A model generated the notes under the pieces. It was given only the letters and a program-made list of their open reading frames with translations. It made no database searches and was not told the origin of the DNA. Shown here in pieces: positions 42,501 through 50,826 of a DNA stretch of 64,000 bases. Numbering within the stretch: position 1 is the first letter of the stretch; every line of letters begins with the position of its first letter. The translations under genes were made by a program, and so were the position numbers. Origin of the DNA: Flavobacterium sp. (lineage in GTDB: Bacteria; Bacteroidota; Bacteroidia; Flavobacteriales; Flavobacteriaceae); NCBI RefSeq assembly GCF_004295795.1, contig NZ_SEBR01000006.1, forward strand, positions 1 to 64,000. Direction: 5' to 3'.

Positions 42501-43670
42501 GATTTCGATATTTTTGAGATCGTCCTGTGATTGCTTTGAATTCGGATTGTTCAGCATTTCCTCGAGCGGACCGAGCATCAAAGTGAGCGGCGTGCGGAAT
42601 TCGTGGCTGATGTTGCTGAAGAAAATCGTCTTTGCCTTGTCTATTTCGGCCAGCGCCTCTGCCCTTTTCCGCTCGCGTTTCAAGGCGTAAGCGTTCGTCA
42701 GTGCGCCCGCGATCTGGTCGCCCACGAGCCTGAAAAAATCCTTGTATTCCTCGTCGAGCAATCGATATGGATTGAGTCCGATGGAAAGCAGGGCAAAAGG
42801 AAATTCGTGGTTTGTCTGTAAAATCGGAACCAATAACGCCTCGTTTGGCGATTCCGTCCAAATATCCGTTGGAATATTTCCGAACCTGTTGCGCAAATCG
42901 CCAACCGATTCGATTGAACTTTCGCGAATGGCACGCGTAAGTTCCGGGAAACGTTGCCGTTCTTTTCCGAAAGGCACGAACGATTGCGAAAGACTGTCAG
43001 GCAAATTTTGCGGCAACTTGCCTTTGAGGCGCAATTCGCTTCCGTCCTCGCTCACTTCGTATAAAGTAACAAATGGGAAATCTTTTGGGTTTTCGGATAA
43101 GATCTCAAGCGTCGACCGATAAATGTCGTGGTTGTTCTGGTGGTTGAGATTTTTGGCCAAATCGCGCAATGTCCGCATTTGGCGTGCCCCGATGATTTTG
43201 GCCGTATCGTCCGTATTGGCGCAAATGATGCCTTGAGGCTTTCCGTCTTCGTCTGCGATCGGACTGTATGAAAAAGTGTAATAGGTTTCCTCGGCATAAC
43301 CGTTTCGCTCCATGATCAGCAACAAAGCTTCGTCATACGTACCGATATTTTCCTCGATACACTGCTTGGCGCGCGGCTCGACTTCGTGCCAGATCTCTTT
43401 CCAGACCTCGAACGCGGGCTGCCCGAGCGACTCCGGATGTTTTCCTCCTGCAATTGATCTGTAAGCGTCGTTATAGATGTTGATCAGTTCTTTTCCCCAC
43501 CAAACGAACATCGGCTGACGGGATGTCAGGATGATCCGGACGGCGGTTTTAAGCGGCTGTGGCCAAGAAGATGGTTCTCCCAAAGGCGTTTTTCCCCAAT
43601 CTTTGTTGCGGATCAATTCGCCAAGTTCTCCTCCGCTTTGAAGGAAAGATGCGCCAGGATGTGAAGTCAT
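39504..43670 (-). CDS. Giant hybrid sensor histidine kinase (PAS-GAF-HK-REC-PAS3-HK)
   Basis: A 1388-residue soluble signalling protein. In order: a PAS-like domain (about 40-165), a GAF-like domain (about 180-345), a first kinase core with His356 in SHEFRTPLT and HATPase motifs DTGIGI and EGTGIGLSLVK, a receiver with Asp667 in ISDIMMP and Lys719, three PAS domains (about 745-865, 880-990, 1020-1135), and a second kinase core with His1166 in SHDLQEPLRK and motifs NALKF, DNGIGFE and GTGIGLALCKK. No membrane segment is seen. Two intact kinase modules in one chain suggest either sequential phosphorelay or two outputs. A stand-alone receiver gene precedes it by three bases on the same strand. The signal and output are unknown. 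Confidence 0.92.
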   Translation of the reverse strand: MTSHPGASFLQSGGELGELIRNKDWGKTPLGEPSSWPQPLKTAVRIILTSRQPMFVWWGKELINIYNDAYRSIAGGKHPESLGQPAFEVWKEIWHEVEPRAKQCIEENIGTYDEALLLIMERNGYAEETYYTFSYSPIADEDGKPQGIICANTDDTAKIIGARQMRTLRDLAKNLNHQNNHDIYRSTLEILSENPKDFPFVTLYEVSEDGSELRLKGKLPQNLPDSLSQSFVPFGKERQRFPELTRAIRESSIESVGDLRNRFGNIPTDIWTESPNEALLVPILQTNHEFPFALLSIGLNPYRLLDEEYKDFFRLVGDQIAGALTNAYALKRERKRAEALAEIDKAKTIFFSNISHEFRTPLTLMLGPLEEMLNNPNSKQSQDDLKNIEITHRNAMRLLRLVNSLLDFSRIESGRVQAKFRAVCLGQFTKDLASSFQSLFEKAELEFEVFTNVRSAAYVDSEMWEKIVLNLLSNAYKYTLSGKVSIAVTERSNIVEMKISDTGIGISQEEMSRLFERFHRVRNSGGRSFEGTGIGLSLVKELVKLNHGAISAQSELGKGTTFTVTIPTGKAHLDESDIIDSDIAATEISPNRYDDDVIRSIATESESEQNPGDSNQFLKILVVDDNADMRDYVSKLLSSQYIVANATNGIDGLQKVREFNPHLIISDIMMPEMDGIDMMRQLKSDKAFSQIPVVLLSARAGEEAKIEGYELGADDYLVKPFSAKELLARVKSQLQLSSSREHVNSQLRNVFLHAPVAICLLKGRDFVVEIANDRILEIWGKPREKVQDKPLLQGLPEVENQGFRDLLESVFDTGIPFVADEMALEIIENDASNKIYVKFVYEPYRDENGNVEGIMVVADEITESVMARKKIEAGAKRFQLAIEGANMGNFEWDFTLDDFSYSGRLAEIFGYPDSNDFHHTDFIGKIHPEDLPLRNVAIAEAIKSGKLFYEARIIWQDGSLHWIRLNGNVETDADGKPLKMFGTVLDITDERLQTAILEEKVQHRTSILAERNRELKQSEERYQRMTEEVQDYAILLLDTDGTILNWNKGAEKIKGYSDKEIVGKNFTIFYSPEDQASKLPQSLIEEAQKTGRATHEGFRIRKDGTVFWALVAITALHDDQNNVIGFSKVTRDLTERKLAEDRMQRYNAELEFQNRELEQFAYVASHDLQEPLRKIQMFSGMLERNLHDAEVAARYFDKINSSAERMSELIRAVLNYSRLSRIDEHFVNVDLNEVLKNVLVDFELLAEEKGAEIKADLLPTITAIPLQINQLFSNLIGNALKFTEVAPVITMKARKVLGADLNFENVHYPEKTYVELVFSDNGIGFEQKYADQIFTIFQRLNQRTSFSGTGIGLALCKKIVENHQGFIKAESQTGKGASFYIYLPAQDF

Positions 43671-43673
43671 AGG

Positions 43674-44057
43674 TTATTTTAGTATTTTTCCCAATAAATC
43701 CTGTAAACCTTGCACAGACGACGGTTTTATGAGAAAATCCGTGGCGCCTAAGGCCATCATTTCCTCTGTCGTTCTTGGAGCGGCAGCCGTCGAGTAAATG
43801 AAAACGGCGACCTCGTTGAGTCGCTCCATTTTTCTTATTTCCTCTAAGGTTTCTTTCCCGTTCATTTTTGGCATGTTCATGTCGATGAAGATGAAATCGG
43901 GCGTAAAAGAATCGTCCTTGAGCTTGGCGATCGCTTCTACTCCGTTTGAGGCGAACGTGCACAGGATTTCAGGATCGATGGTCGTTGCCGCATCGCAAAA
44001 GAATTCCTGGTCGTCCACATCGTCATCGATAAACAAACATCGCCTTGGGGAAGCCAT
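43674..44057 (-). CDS. Single-domain response regulator
   Basis: A 127-residue receiver with no output domain. Acidic residues lie in IDDDVDDQ (about 10-16), phospho-acceptor Asp59 in FIDMNMP, and Lys111 in LIKPS. It is encoded three bases upstream of the giant hybrid kinase on the same strand, so they form one unit. Its DDDxDD start matches the receiver at 29943, and both are paired with a kinase whose H-box reads SHDLQEPLRK, so this is probably the acceptor of the kinase's second core. Confidence 0.92.
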   Translation of the reverse strand: MASPRRCLFIDDDVDDQEFFCDAATTIDPEILCTFASNGVEAIAKLKDDSFTPDFIFIDMNMPKMNGKETLEEIRKMERLNEVAVFIYSTAAAPRTTEEMMALGATDFLIKPSSVQGLQDLLGKILK

Positions 44058-44404
44058 TTTGCTTGGTGGGGATTAAATTGAGTAGTACTAAAATACGTTT
44101 TTTTAGGATAGGCCGAACGCTAACTTCGCATCATTCCGGAAGCGGCAAATCTTACTTTGAGCAAACTGATTCTCGTTTGCAACCATAGTTTCGAACCGAT
44201 GACCTTGAGTGGATTGTTGGCATTCATGACCTTTGTTTTTGGTTGAATGCAAAGTTGAGGCTTCGAATTTTGAAACTTCTTACAGGATTCTTGTCGCACG
44301 TTGCATGATTACGGCATCAACCGCTAAAGGTGCAAGCTTTGATGCGAACGATATAAGCCGAATTTTGTTCAGAGTCAGAACTTTGTCTGGAAAAATTTTG
44401 ACAG
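44058..44404. other. Intergenic region between receiver and Ku genes
   Basis: 347 bases that hold the divergent start regions of the receiver/kinase unit and Ku. The only coding possibility seen is a 35-codon frame on the minus strand, listed separately. No repeat from the families above was noticed. Confidence 0.5.
44120..44227 (-). CDS. Possible 35-residue small protein
   Basis: A minus-strand ATG at 44227 opens 35 codons to a TAG at 44120. The peptide has a basic, amphipathic helical look (NPLKVIGSKLWLQ, RISLLKVRFAA). A purine-rich AAAGG lies just before the ATG and CAACTTTG, one base off the -7 consensus, about 25 bases further up. No family is recognised and chance cannot be excluded. 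Confidence 0.2.
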   Translation of the reverse strand: MNANNPLKVIGSKLWLQTRISLLKVRFAASGMMRS

Positions 44405-45190
44405 ATGAGAGCACTTTGGAAAGGCGGAATCAGCTTTGGGCTGGTAAACATTCCCGTAAAATTATACAGCGGATCGCAGTCGCATCGCGTCGATTTGGAC
44501 ATGATCAGAAAGAAGGACCAATGCCAAATCGAATACGTGAGAGTCTGCAAAAAAGACGGAAAGGAAGTGCCTTGGGATGAAATTGCGAAAGGCTACAAAA
44601 AGGAGAACGGCGATTACGTAATTCTGGACAAAGCCGATATCGCGAGCGCCATGCCCGAAAAAACCCAGACGATCGACATTTTCGAGTTCGTGAAAGAAGA
44701 CGAAATCCCGTCTCGCTATCTCGAGAAACCGTATTTTATCGAGCCGGACAAAATCGCGATGAAAACCTACGCTTTGTTGCGGGACGCTTTGAAAAAGTCG
44801 GGAAAGGTCGGATTGTGCAAGTTCATCATCAGATCGTCGGAACACCTGGGAATCCTTACGCCGCAAGACGACGCTATCGTCCTGGTGCAAATCAGGTTCG
44901 AGGAAGACTTGCGCGATCCCAACGAGCTCAAACTTCCGACAGCCAAAATATCGGTCACCAAAAAAGAACTCGATATGGCCATGACGATAATCGACCAGCT
45001 CACCGACAAATTCGAGCCCGAGAAATACAAAGACACGTACAAAGCCGAATTGATCAAGCTTATCAAAAAGAAGTCGGCCGCAAAGGGCAAAAAAGTCGCC
45101 GTTGCCGAACCCAAAGCCAAGAAAGAACGGCATCCGGCGGATGATTTGCTCGATCAATTGAGAGCGAGTCTTGAGGCGATCAAAAATTAG
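44405..45190 (+). CDS. ku: Non-homologous end-joining protein Ku
   Basis: A 261-residue bacterial Ku. It begins RALWKGGISFGLVNIPVKLYSG, characteristic of the Ku core, and continues with the beta-barrel/bridge segments EVPWDEIAKGY, YFIEPDK and AYALLRDAL. A basic C-terminal tail (KKKSAAKGKKVAVAEPKAKKE) fits the lysine-rich extension that helps DNA binding. Ku forms a homodimeric ring on double-strand ends and recruits LigD. The ligD gene follows 237 bases downstream on the same strand. Both genes together make a complete minimal end-joining system. Confidence 0.95.
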   Translation: MRALWKGGISFGLVNIPVKLYSGSQSHRVDLDMIRKKDQCQIEYVRVCKKDGKEVPWDEIAKGYKKENGDYVILDKADIASAMPEKTQTIDIFEFVKEDEIPSRYLEKPYFIEPDKIAMKTYALLRDALKKSGKVGLCKFIIRSSEHLGILTPQDDAIVLVQIRFEEDLRDPNELKLPTAKISVTKKELDMAMTIIDQLTDKFEPEKYKDTYKAELIKLIKKKSAAKGKKVAVAEPKAKKERHPADDLLDQLRASLEAIKN

Positions 45191-45427
45191 CACAATGCGG
45201 CAATCAGGATACTTTTTGGTATGAAATAAAATTTAACAAAATGTACATTTTTTCTGTAATGACGGTATTTGGGAAATCCCGAAATTACCTTCAGGGAAGG
45301 GGCGAATGCATATCCCTACAAAATAAAAAAATAGCCCGATTACAGAAAATCCGTAAAAATTGTTAAAGTTTAAAATCTTCCGCTACGTGTTCCTATAAGT
45401 TAGATAGCATTTTTAAAACTCCCAAAA

Positions 45428-48094
45428 ATGACACTGTCAAAGTACAACCAAAAGCGCGATTTCAAGAAAACCGCCGAACCCAAAGGCGTCAAAAAGCCTT
45501 CGAACGGAAAACTGCGATTCGTGGTCCAAAAACACGCGGCTTCGCATCTGCATTATGATTTCAGGTTGGAAATCGACGGCGTCCTCGTGAGTTGGGCCGT
45601 TCCGAAAGGGCCGTCTGCGAATCCTGCCGACAAGCGTCTGGCAATGCACGTCGAAGACCATCCGATGAACTATATGGACTTCGAAGGCACAATCCCGAAA
45701 GGCGAATACGGAGGAGGAACTGTCATGGTTTGGGACATAGGAACGTACGAACCTGAAGGCGATTTTCCGGCTGCGAAGCAAATGTCCGAGATGAAGAAAA
45801 TGCACGAATCGGGTTCCATAAAGATCGTACTTCATGGCGAAAAACTCAAGGGCAGTTGGGCGCTTGTCCAAATGCATGGACGAGGTGAAAACCAGTGGTT
45901 GCTGATCAAGCACAAAGACGAATTCTCGGGCGCGAAAATCGAGTATAATCCTTATTCGATCATTAGCGGACGCGACTTCGACGAAATTGCGAAAGGAGAC
46001 GAAATCTGGACGTCCGACCGAAAAAAAGACGGTACGAAAAAATCGGCGGCGGAACAAAAAGCGGCATTGCCTAAAGCGGTTTCCGAAAAAAAATCGGTCA
46101 AAAAAGAAGCGTTTTCTGCACAAGATCTCGCGTCTGCCGAAAAAATCGACAAGTTCCCGACAAGTTGGAGTCCGCAATTGGCGACGTTGGCCGACGAACC
46201 TTTCGACGACAACGACTGGTTGTTCGAAACGAAATTTGACGGCTATCGCGCCCTGGCACAAATCAACGACGGCAAATGCGAGCTCGTCTCGAGAAACGGG
46301 ATTTCGTTCAACAAAAAGTATCCCGAAATCGTCGATTTGCTTTCCGATGTCCCAACCGATATGATTCTCGACGGCGAGATCGTGATCGAGGATTCTAAGG
46401 GAAAAAGTCACTTCCAATGGCTGCAGAATCGCGATGAAAACCCAGATCGCGGCGTGATGAAGTTCTATGTTTTCGACATTTTGTACTTCGGAAATTACGA
46501 TCTGCGCGCACTCGATTTGCTTCAGAGAAAGAAAATCCTAAACGCTGTCCTTCCGAAAAAGAAAAATATCGTCTTCTCCGATCATACCATCGGCGACGGA
46601 AAAAAAGCGTTCCAAAAAGCCGAAAAAGCCCAAGGTGAAGGTATTATCGCCAAGCGGATCGCCTCAAGGTACGCAACCGGAAAACGCACCAAAGACTGGC
46701 TCAAGATCAAGACCGAAAAACAACAGGAAATGGTCATTGGCGGATTCACCGAACCTTCGGGAAGCCGCGTGGGAATTGGTGCTTTGCTTTGCGGTTATTA
46801 CGACGGAGACGATTTTATGTACTCGGGAAAAGTCGGAAGTGGATATACTGAAGACATCCTTCGTGATTTGCGGGAAAAACTCGACAAACTCGAACGAAAG
46901 ACGCCGGCTTTCAAAAATCCGCCGGAGGAAAAAAACGTGCATTGGGTTACGCCGAAACTCGTCGCCAATATCAAGTTTTCGGAATTTACCGAGACGAATT
47001 CGATGCGCCATCCGGTTTACCAGGGTTTGCGTGTGGATAAAAAAGCTTCGGACGTACAACTGGAATTGCCACAGGTTGCAAATTCCAATACCAAAATTCC
47101 AAATTCGAAAGCAAAATCAGAAATCGAGCACGAACCGAAGCCCAAATCGGTCTCAAAAAAATTCGCTAAATCAACTGCCGTGAAAATCGAAAAAACCAAA
47201 GTTTCCGACCTCAAATCTTTGTCCGATAAAGTCGAGTTCACGAACTTGGACAAAATCTTTTGGCCGACCGAAAAAATCACGAAAGGCGACGTAATCGCGT
47301 ACTACAATTCGATTTCAGACGTCATCCTGCCTTATCTCAAAGACCGTCCGCAATCGATGCGGCGAACGCCCGATGGCATAAAATCGGAAGGTTTTTTCCA
47401 GAAAAATGTCGAAGGTTCGGCTCCGAAATGGGCCAAGACGCGCAAGATAAAATCAGACTCCAAAAGCGAATCGGTGACTTGGCTGATCTGCAACGACAAG
47501 GACACGCTGCTCTACATGGCCAACATGGGTTGCATCGAGATCAATCCCTGGAGTTCGCGCGTGGGTTCGCTCAACAATCCCGATTACATCATTTTCGACC
47601 TCGACCCGAAAGGTGCGCCTCCAGAAAATATCGTCAAAACAGCCAAAAAAGTCAAGGAAGTGCTTGATAAACTGAGCGTTCCGGCCTACATAAAAACATC
47701 GGGCGGAAACGGACTGCACGTTTTCATTCCGGTCAAGCCGAAATACACTTACGAGCAAACGCGCGAATTCTCGCATTTGGTCAGTCAGATCGTGCACCGC
47801 GATTTACCCGAAATCACGAGTCTGGAACGCATGCCATCAAAACGTCAGGGCAAGGTTTACCTCGATTTTCTACAAAACGGAAAAGGAAAGACCATGGCAA
47901 GCATCTACTCGCTTCGTCCACGCGAAGGCGCCGGTGTGAGCACGCCTCTCGATTGGGACGAAATCAACGACAAACTCGATTTAAAGGCTTTCAACATCAA
48001 CACGTTGCCAAAAAGACTCGAGCAAAAAGGTGATTTGTGGGCGAATTTTTTCGAAGATGCGATTGATCTGAAGGAAGTTTTGAAGAATTTTTAG
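45428..48094 (+). CDS. ligD: Multifunctional DNA ligase D (PE-LIG-POL)
   Basis: An 888-residue protein with all three LigD modules in the order 3'-phosphoesterase, ligase, polymerase. The PE domain (about 1-170) has HLHYDFRLE (His40, His42, Asp44) and HVEDHP. The ligase domain (about 225-540) has catalytic Lys269 in TKFDGYR, then LDGEIV and GEGIIAKR. A low-complexity linker precedes the primase-like POL domain (about 600-885), whose metal site is FDLDPKG (Asp724, Asp726). It fills, trims and seals broken ends held by Ku, encoded just upstream. All catalytic residues are intact. The POL domain at the C terminus is one of the common domain orders. Confidence 0.95.
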   Translation: MTLSKYNQKRDFKKTAEPKGVKKPSNGKLRFVVQKHAASHLHYDFRLEIDGVLVSWAVPKGPSANPADKRLAMHVEDHPMNYMDFEGTIPKGEYGGGTVMVWDIGTYEPEGDFPAAKQMSEMKKMHESGSIKIVLHGEKLKGSWALVQMHGRGENQWLLIKHKDEFSGAKIEYNPYSIISGRDFDEIAKGDEIWTSDRKKDGTKKSAAEQKAALPKAVSEKKSVKKEAFSAQDLASAEKIDKFPTSWSPQLATLADEPFDDNDWLFETKFDGYRALAQINDGKCELVSRNGISFNKKYPEIVDLLSDVPTDMILDGEIVIEDSKGKSHFQWLQNRDENPDRGVMKFYVFDILYFGNYDLRALDLLQRKKILNAVLPKKKNIVFSDHTIGDGKKAFQKAEKAQGEGIIAKRIASRYATGKRTKDWLKIKTEKQQEMVIGGFTEPSGSRVGIGALLCGYYDGDDFMYSGKVGSGYTEDILRDLREKLDKLERKTPAFKNPPEEKNVHWVTPKLVANIKFSEFTETNSMRHPVYQGLRVDKKASDVQLELPQVANSNTKIPNSKAKSEIEHEPKPKSVSKKFAKSTAVKIEKTKVSDLKSLSDKVEFTNLDKIFWPTEKITKGDVIAYYNSISDVILPYLKDRPQSMRRTPDGIKSEGFFQKNVEGSAPKWAKTRKIKSDSKSESVTWLICNDKDTLLYMANMGCIEINPWSSRVGSLNNPDYIIFDLDPKGAPPENIVKTAKKVKEVLDKLSVPAYIKTSGGNGLHVFIPVKPKYTYEQTREFSHLVSQIVHRDLPEITSLERMPSKRQGKVYLDFLQNGKGKTMASIYSLRPREGAGVSTPLDWDEINDKLDLKAFNINTLPKRLEQKGDLWANFFEDAIDLKEVLKNF

Positions 48095-48307
48095 GGCGCG
48101 CCGGCAGCGGTTTTTCAGTGGCAGTTGCAGTTTCACATTGGCTTTGAAGCAAGTTCAAAAAGCTGCCGTCGGGCTGCAGCCACTCGCTTTTGTCCAGCTT
48201 CAAGGGCTGGCCAAAGAGCTTAAACAAAGGCGGCATCCCTCGCGCGTACGCCCGGAATTCTGGGAATCAACCAAAATAATTTCCGCATCCGCAAATCCGT
48301 GAAAACG
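48095..48307. other. Spacer after ligD with hexamer and GC-rich hairpin remnants
   Basis: No gene seen. 48115-48135 holds a short 'gtggcagttgcag' hexamer tract. 48163-48250 carries 'gccgtcgggct', a CCAGC/GCTGG hairpin and 'aaaggcggcatccc', arranged like the element at 60960-61100. Confidence 0.5.
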
Positions 48308-48349
48308 AAAAAGCCGAAACCAATCCATCCAGATTCGTTTCGGCTTTTT
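48308..48349. terminator. Bidirectional terminator between ligD and the L,D-transpeptidase gene
   Basis: AAAAAGCCGAAAC (48308-48320) pairs perfectly with GTTTCGGCTTTTT (48337-48349) around a 16-base loop, with T-runs on both strands. It stands 15 bases beyond the transpeptidase stop codon. Confidence 0.9.
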
Positions 48350-48364
48350 AATATGTCAATACTT

Positions 48365-49912
48365 TTATTGGTAGAGCAAACTTGCCAGTCGTCCGTCGCG
48401 ATTGTAAATGTCGTCAAAGAACGCAACGTTTCCGTTGGCATCGGCAGTCGCTGTGAAATATGCGATGTAGACCGGAATTTTTCGGTTCAACGGATATTGC
48501 TTTTCTTCTCCGGAATTCATGTACTCGTCGATTTTCGAACGCGACATTTTCTTGTCGTCATCCAAAATGAGGTAGGCAAGTTCTTTGGCTTTCTGCACCC
48601 GCACACAACCGTGGCTGAAGGCTCGTTCATCCCTGTTGAACAGACTTTTCGCAGGCGAATCGTGCAGATAGATGTTGTTTTGGTTCGGAAACATGAATTT
48701 GACCAGGCCGAGCGAATTTTTGGGGCCAGGTTTCTGGCGATAGTTCGCTCCCACTTTCTCGATGTTTTCCTTTTCGAGGTAATTTCCGTTTTTGGCGATA
48801 TTCGGTTCGATCTCTTTTTTGACGATGGATTTCGGGATATTCCAATATGGGCTAAAAACCAGATAGCTCATTTTCCCACTGAAAACCACGGTTTTGTTGA
48901 GCGCTTTGCCCACTACGACATTCGATTCCAAAGCCGATTTTCCACCTTTGACATAACTCAAATGATAAGACGGAATGTTCACCGCCACATATTCAGGAGC
49001 TTTCTCGAAATCGGGTGAAATCCAGCGGCAACGCTCCATGTTCACGACCAACGTCTTGATTCTTTCGGCCACCGGAACATTTAGATTCTTGACAAGATCG
49101 GCGTCGATAGTTTTGTTGTCGATAAAGCGTCTGTTGTTATAGCCGATGATCGCCGTTTCCAGTTCCTCGTCAAAAGTCTGGTTTTGGGAATCTGATTTCA
49201 GATCGCCCGAAGCCACCAAACGCTTGCGAACTTGGGCCACGATCGCATCGGAATCGCCTTTTTTGAAAGTCTTTTTCGCTGGCAGCTCGATTTTTGCCCA
49301 ACCGCCTTTTTTCTCGATCTCGCGATATTTTCCGAGCGCTTTTCGCAGATTGTCATATTGCGAAAAAGTCTCGCGTTTGTCGTCCTTGAGCAAACCCGGA
49401 TCTTTCATCAGAGTATCCAGATAAGCCACGTAAGAGACTTTTTGGCGCGGCAAAAACCAACCCATTTTGCGGCTTTCGGCAGGTGGAACTCCGGCGTAAA
49501 CCTTGTCCACATAAAAAATATAAAGTGCCGAAATCAACAGGTCGTCTTCGGTTGTAGGTTTTTTGGTATCGCGGGTGTCGAACAGATCGGCATATTCTGA
49601 TTTATAAGGCAAATCGACCACGACGCCTTCTTTTTCAACCTGAAGTGCTTTGTCGTACAAAACTTCAGAGAAGTCGATACGCCCGTCTTTGTCATACCAA
49701 AGCATTTTGTTGGCGCTGGCTTTGTAAAGCTGCCCGATTTTTGGTTCGCTGTTCTTGAATTCAGGATGTTTGGAATAGAATTCGGTAACTTTTTGAGAGT
49801 CGAGTTCGTATCTGTCTTTTGGATCTTGCGAAAGTTGTCCGTCATTTTTCTTACACGAAAGGACAAGAAAGGCACAAAGCGCAAATAGGATTTTGGGGAA
49901 TTGGGTTTTCAT
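48365..49912 (-). CDS. L,D-transpeptidase lipoprotein (YcbB/YkuD family)
   Basis: A 515-residue protein with a lipoprotein signal (FALCAFLVLSC, Cys20). The N-terminal part (about 40-220) resembles the scaffold of YcbB-type enzymes, a peptidoglycan-binding-like segment follows (about 215-290), and the YkuD catalytic domain spans about 305-480. The catalytic motif SHGCVRV gives His434 and Cys436. Such enzymes make 3-3 cross-links or attach proteins in peptidoglycan. The active-site cysteine is intact and the length is normal for the YcbB group. With the LD-carboxypeptidase at 10906 it is part of the peptidoglycan-modifying set of this window. It is transcribed alone. Confidence 0.9.
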   Translation of the reverse strand: MKTQFPKILFALCAFLVLSCKKNDGQLSQDPKDRYELDSQKVTEFYSKHPEFKNSEPKIGQLYKASANKMLWYDKDGRIDFSEVLYDKALQVEKEGVVVDLPYKSEYADLFDTRDTKKPTTEDDLLISALYIFYVDKVYAGVPPAESRKMGWFLPRQKVSYVAYLDTLMKDPGLLKDDKRETFSQYDNLRKALGKYREIEKKGGWAKIELPAKKTFKKGDSDAIVAQVRKRLVASGDLKSDSQNQTFDEELETAIIGYNNRRFIDNKTIDADLVKNLNVPVAERIKTLVVNMERCRWISPDFEKAPEYVAVNIPSYHLSYVKGGKSALESNVVVGKALNKTVVFSGKMSYLVFSPYWNIPKSIVKKEIEPNIAKNGNYLEKENIEKVGANYRQKPGPKNSLGLVKFMFPNQNNIYLHDSPAKSLFNRDERAFSHGCVRVQKAKELAYLILDDDKKMSRSKIDEYMNSGEEKQYPLNRKIPVYIAYFTATADANGNVAFFDDIYNRDGRLASLLYQ

Positions 49913-50217
49913 ATCTGTAATCTTTTTGGGCTAAATTACAGATGCGGTTTGCCGCAAACAAGGCGTTGTAACAGTTTATGGGAAAGATGTAAGCCCACTT
50001 TTTCGTAGAATTTCCCGCCAAATTGGCTTCGGATCGCCTATAAAATTCGCGAATTCGCGGCTTAAACATAAGCGCTAAAAACGTCTCCCTAATTTACTAA
50101 AGCAACGAGTTATCGTTTATCGCTATCATTCGTGCATTCGTGGCCAAAACATCGAAAAATTCGTGGCGAAAAAATCTGTGGTAAAGATTCACGTAAATCG
50201 CCGATCCGCGGTAAAAA
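49913..50217. other. Intergenic region with a CGCGAATTCGCG arm
   Basis: 305 bases, no gene. AAATTCGCGAATTCGCGG at 50043-50060 is identical to the right arm at 20857 and 30727, followed by 'cttaaac'. 'cgtgcattcgtggccaaaac' and 'attcgtggcgaaaaaatc' at 50130-50180 also recur in other spacers (near 30640, 36370 and 510). Confidence 0.7.
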
Positions 50218-50826
50218 TCAATTCGAAGCAGAACTACGTCTCGATCGGAAAAGGTATTTCCGTTTCAAAAGCAAAACCTTGTGATGATTTGGATAGTGCC
50301 GACGATTCGTAGCATTGTTAAAAACCAAAGCCACCAAAAGCAGAAGCAGCGCACCGCTCAAAACGGGCGACAAAACATAGTAAAATCCAAGCGCCTTGAT
50401 TTGAGGCGAACCCGTTGCGGCAATCAAGGCTGTCGCGCCTCCGGGCGGATGCAACGTCTTGGTAATCTGCATCAAAACGATTGACAAGGCAACCGCGAGC
50501 GGTGCGGCGATCCAGACTTCGGGAATCAGTTTCGTGACTGTGACGCCCACGATTGCCGAAACCAGATGTCCGCCGACTAAATTGCGAGGCTGCGCCAGAG
50601 GACTTTGAATCACACCATAAACCAACACACAGGAAGCTCCGAACGACCCGATGAGAAATACATAATCTTCATTCGGAAATGCGCGATACTGCAAATAGGA
50701 AATGATTCCCATTCCTACAAACGCGCCCAAAAACGCCCAGAAATGCTCGCGGAAATCGACCAAAGTTTCGCGATACAACACATATTTCGTCTTTCGGAAA
50801 GTGCGTTTTAGTCTTTCGATCGGCAT
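50218..50826 (-). CDS. HPP family membrane protein
   Basis: A 202-residue integral membrane protein with the family signature TLHPPGGATAL near residue 125 and about four to five hydrophobic helices. HPP proteins are implicated in nitrite or anion transport in cyanobacteria and plants, but the general role is unsettled. Its ATG shares one base with the stop codon of the upstream ClC-type gene (TGATG), so the two are translationally coupled. Functional association with a chloride-channel-like protein supports an anion-related role; this is inference. The C terminus is basic (LLLKRKYLFRSRRSS). Confidence 0.85.
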   Translation of the reverse strand: MPIERLKRTFRKTKYVLYRETLVDFREHFWAFLGAFVGMGIISYLQYRAFPNEDYVFLIGSFGASCVLVYGVIQSPLAQPRNLVGGHLVSAIVGVTVTKLIPEVWIAAPLAVALSIVLMQITKTLHPPGGATALIAATGSPQIKALGFYYVLSPVLSGALLLLLVALVFNNATNRRHYPNHHKVLLLKRKYLFRSRRSSASN

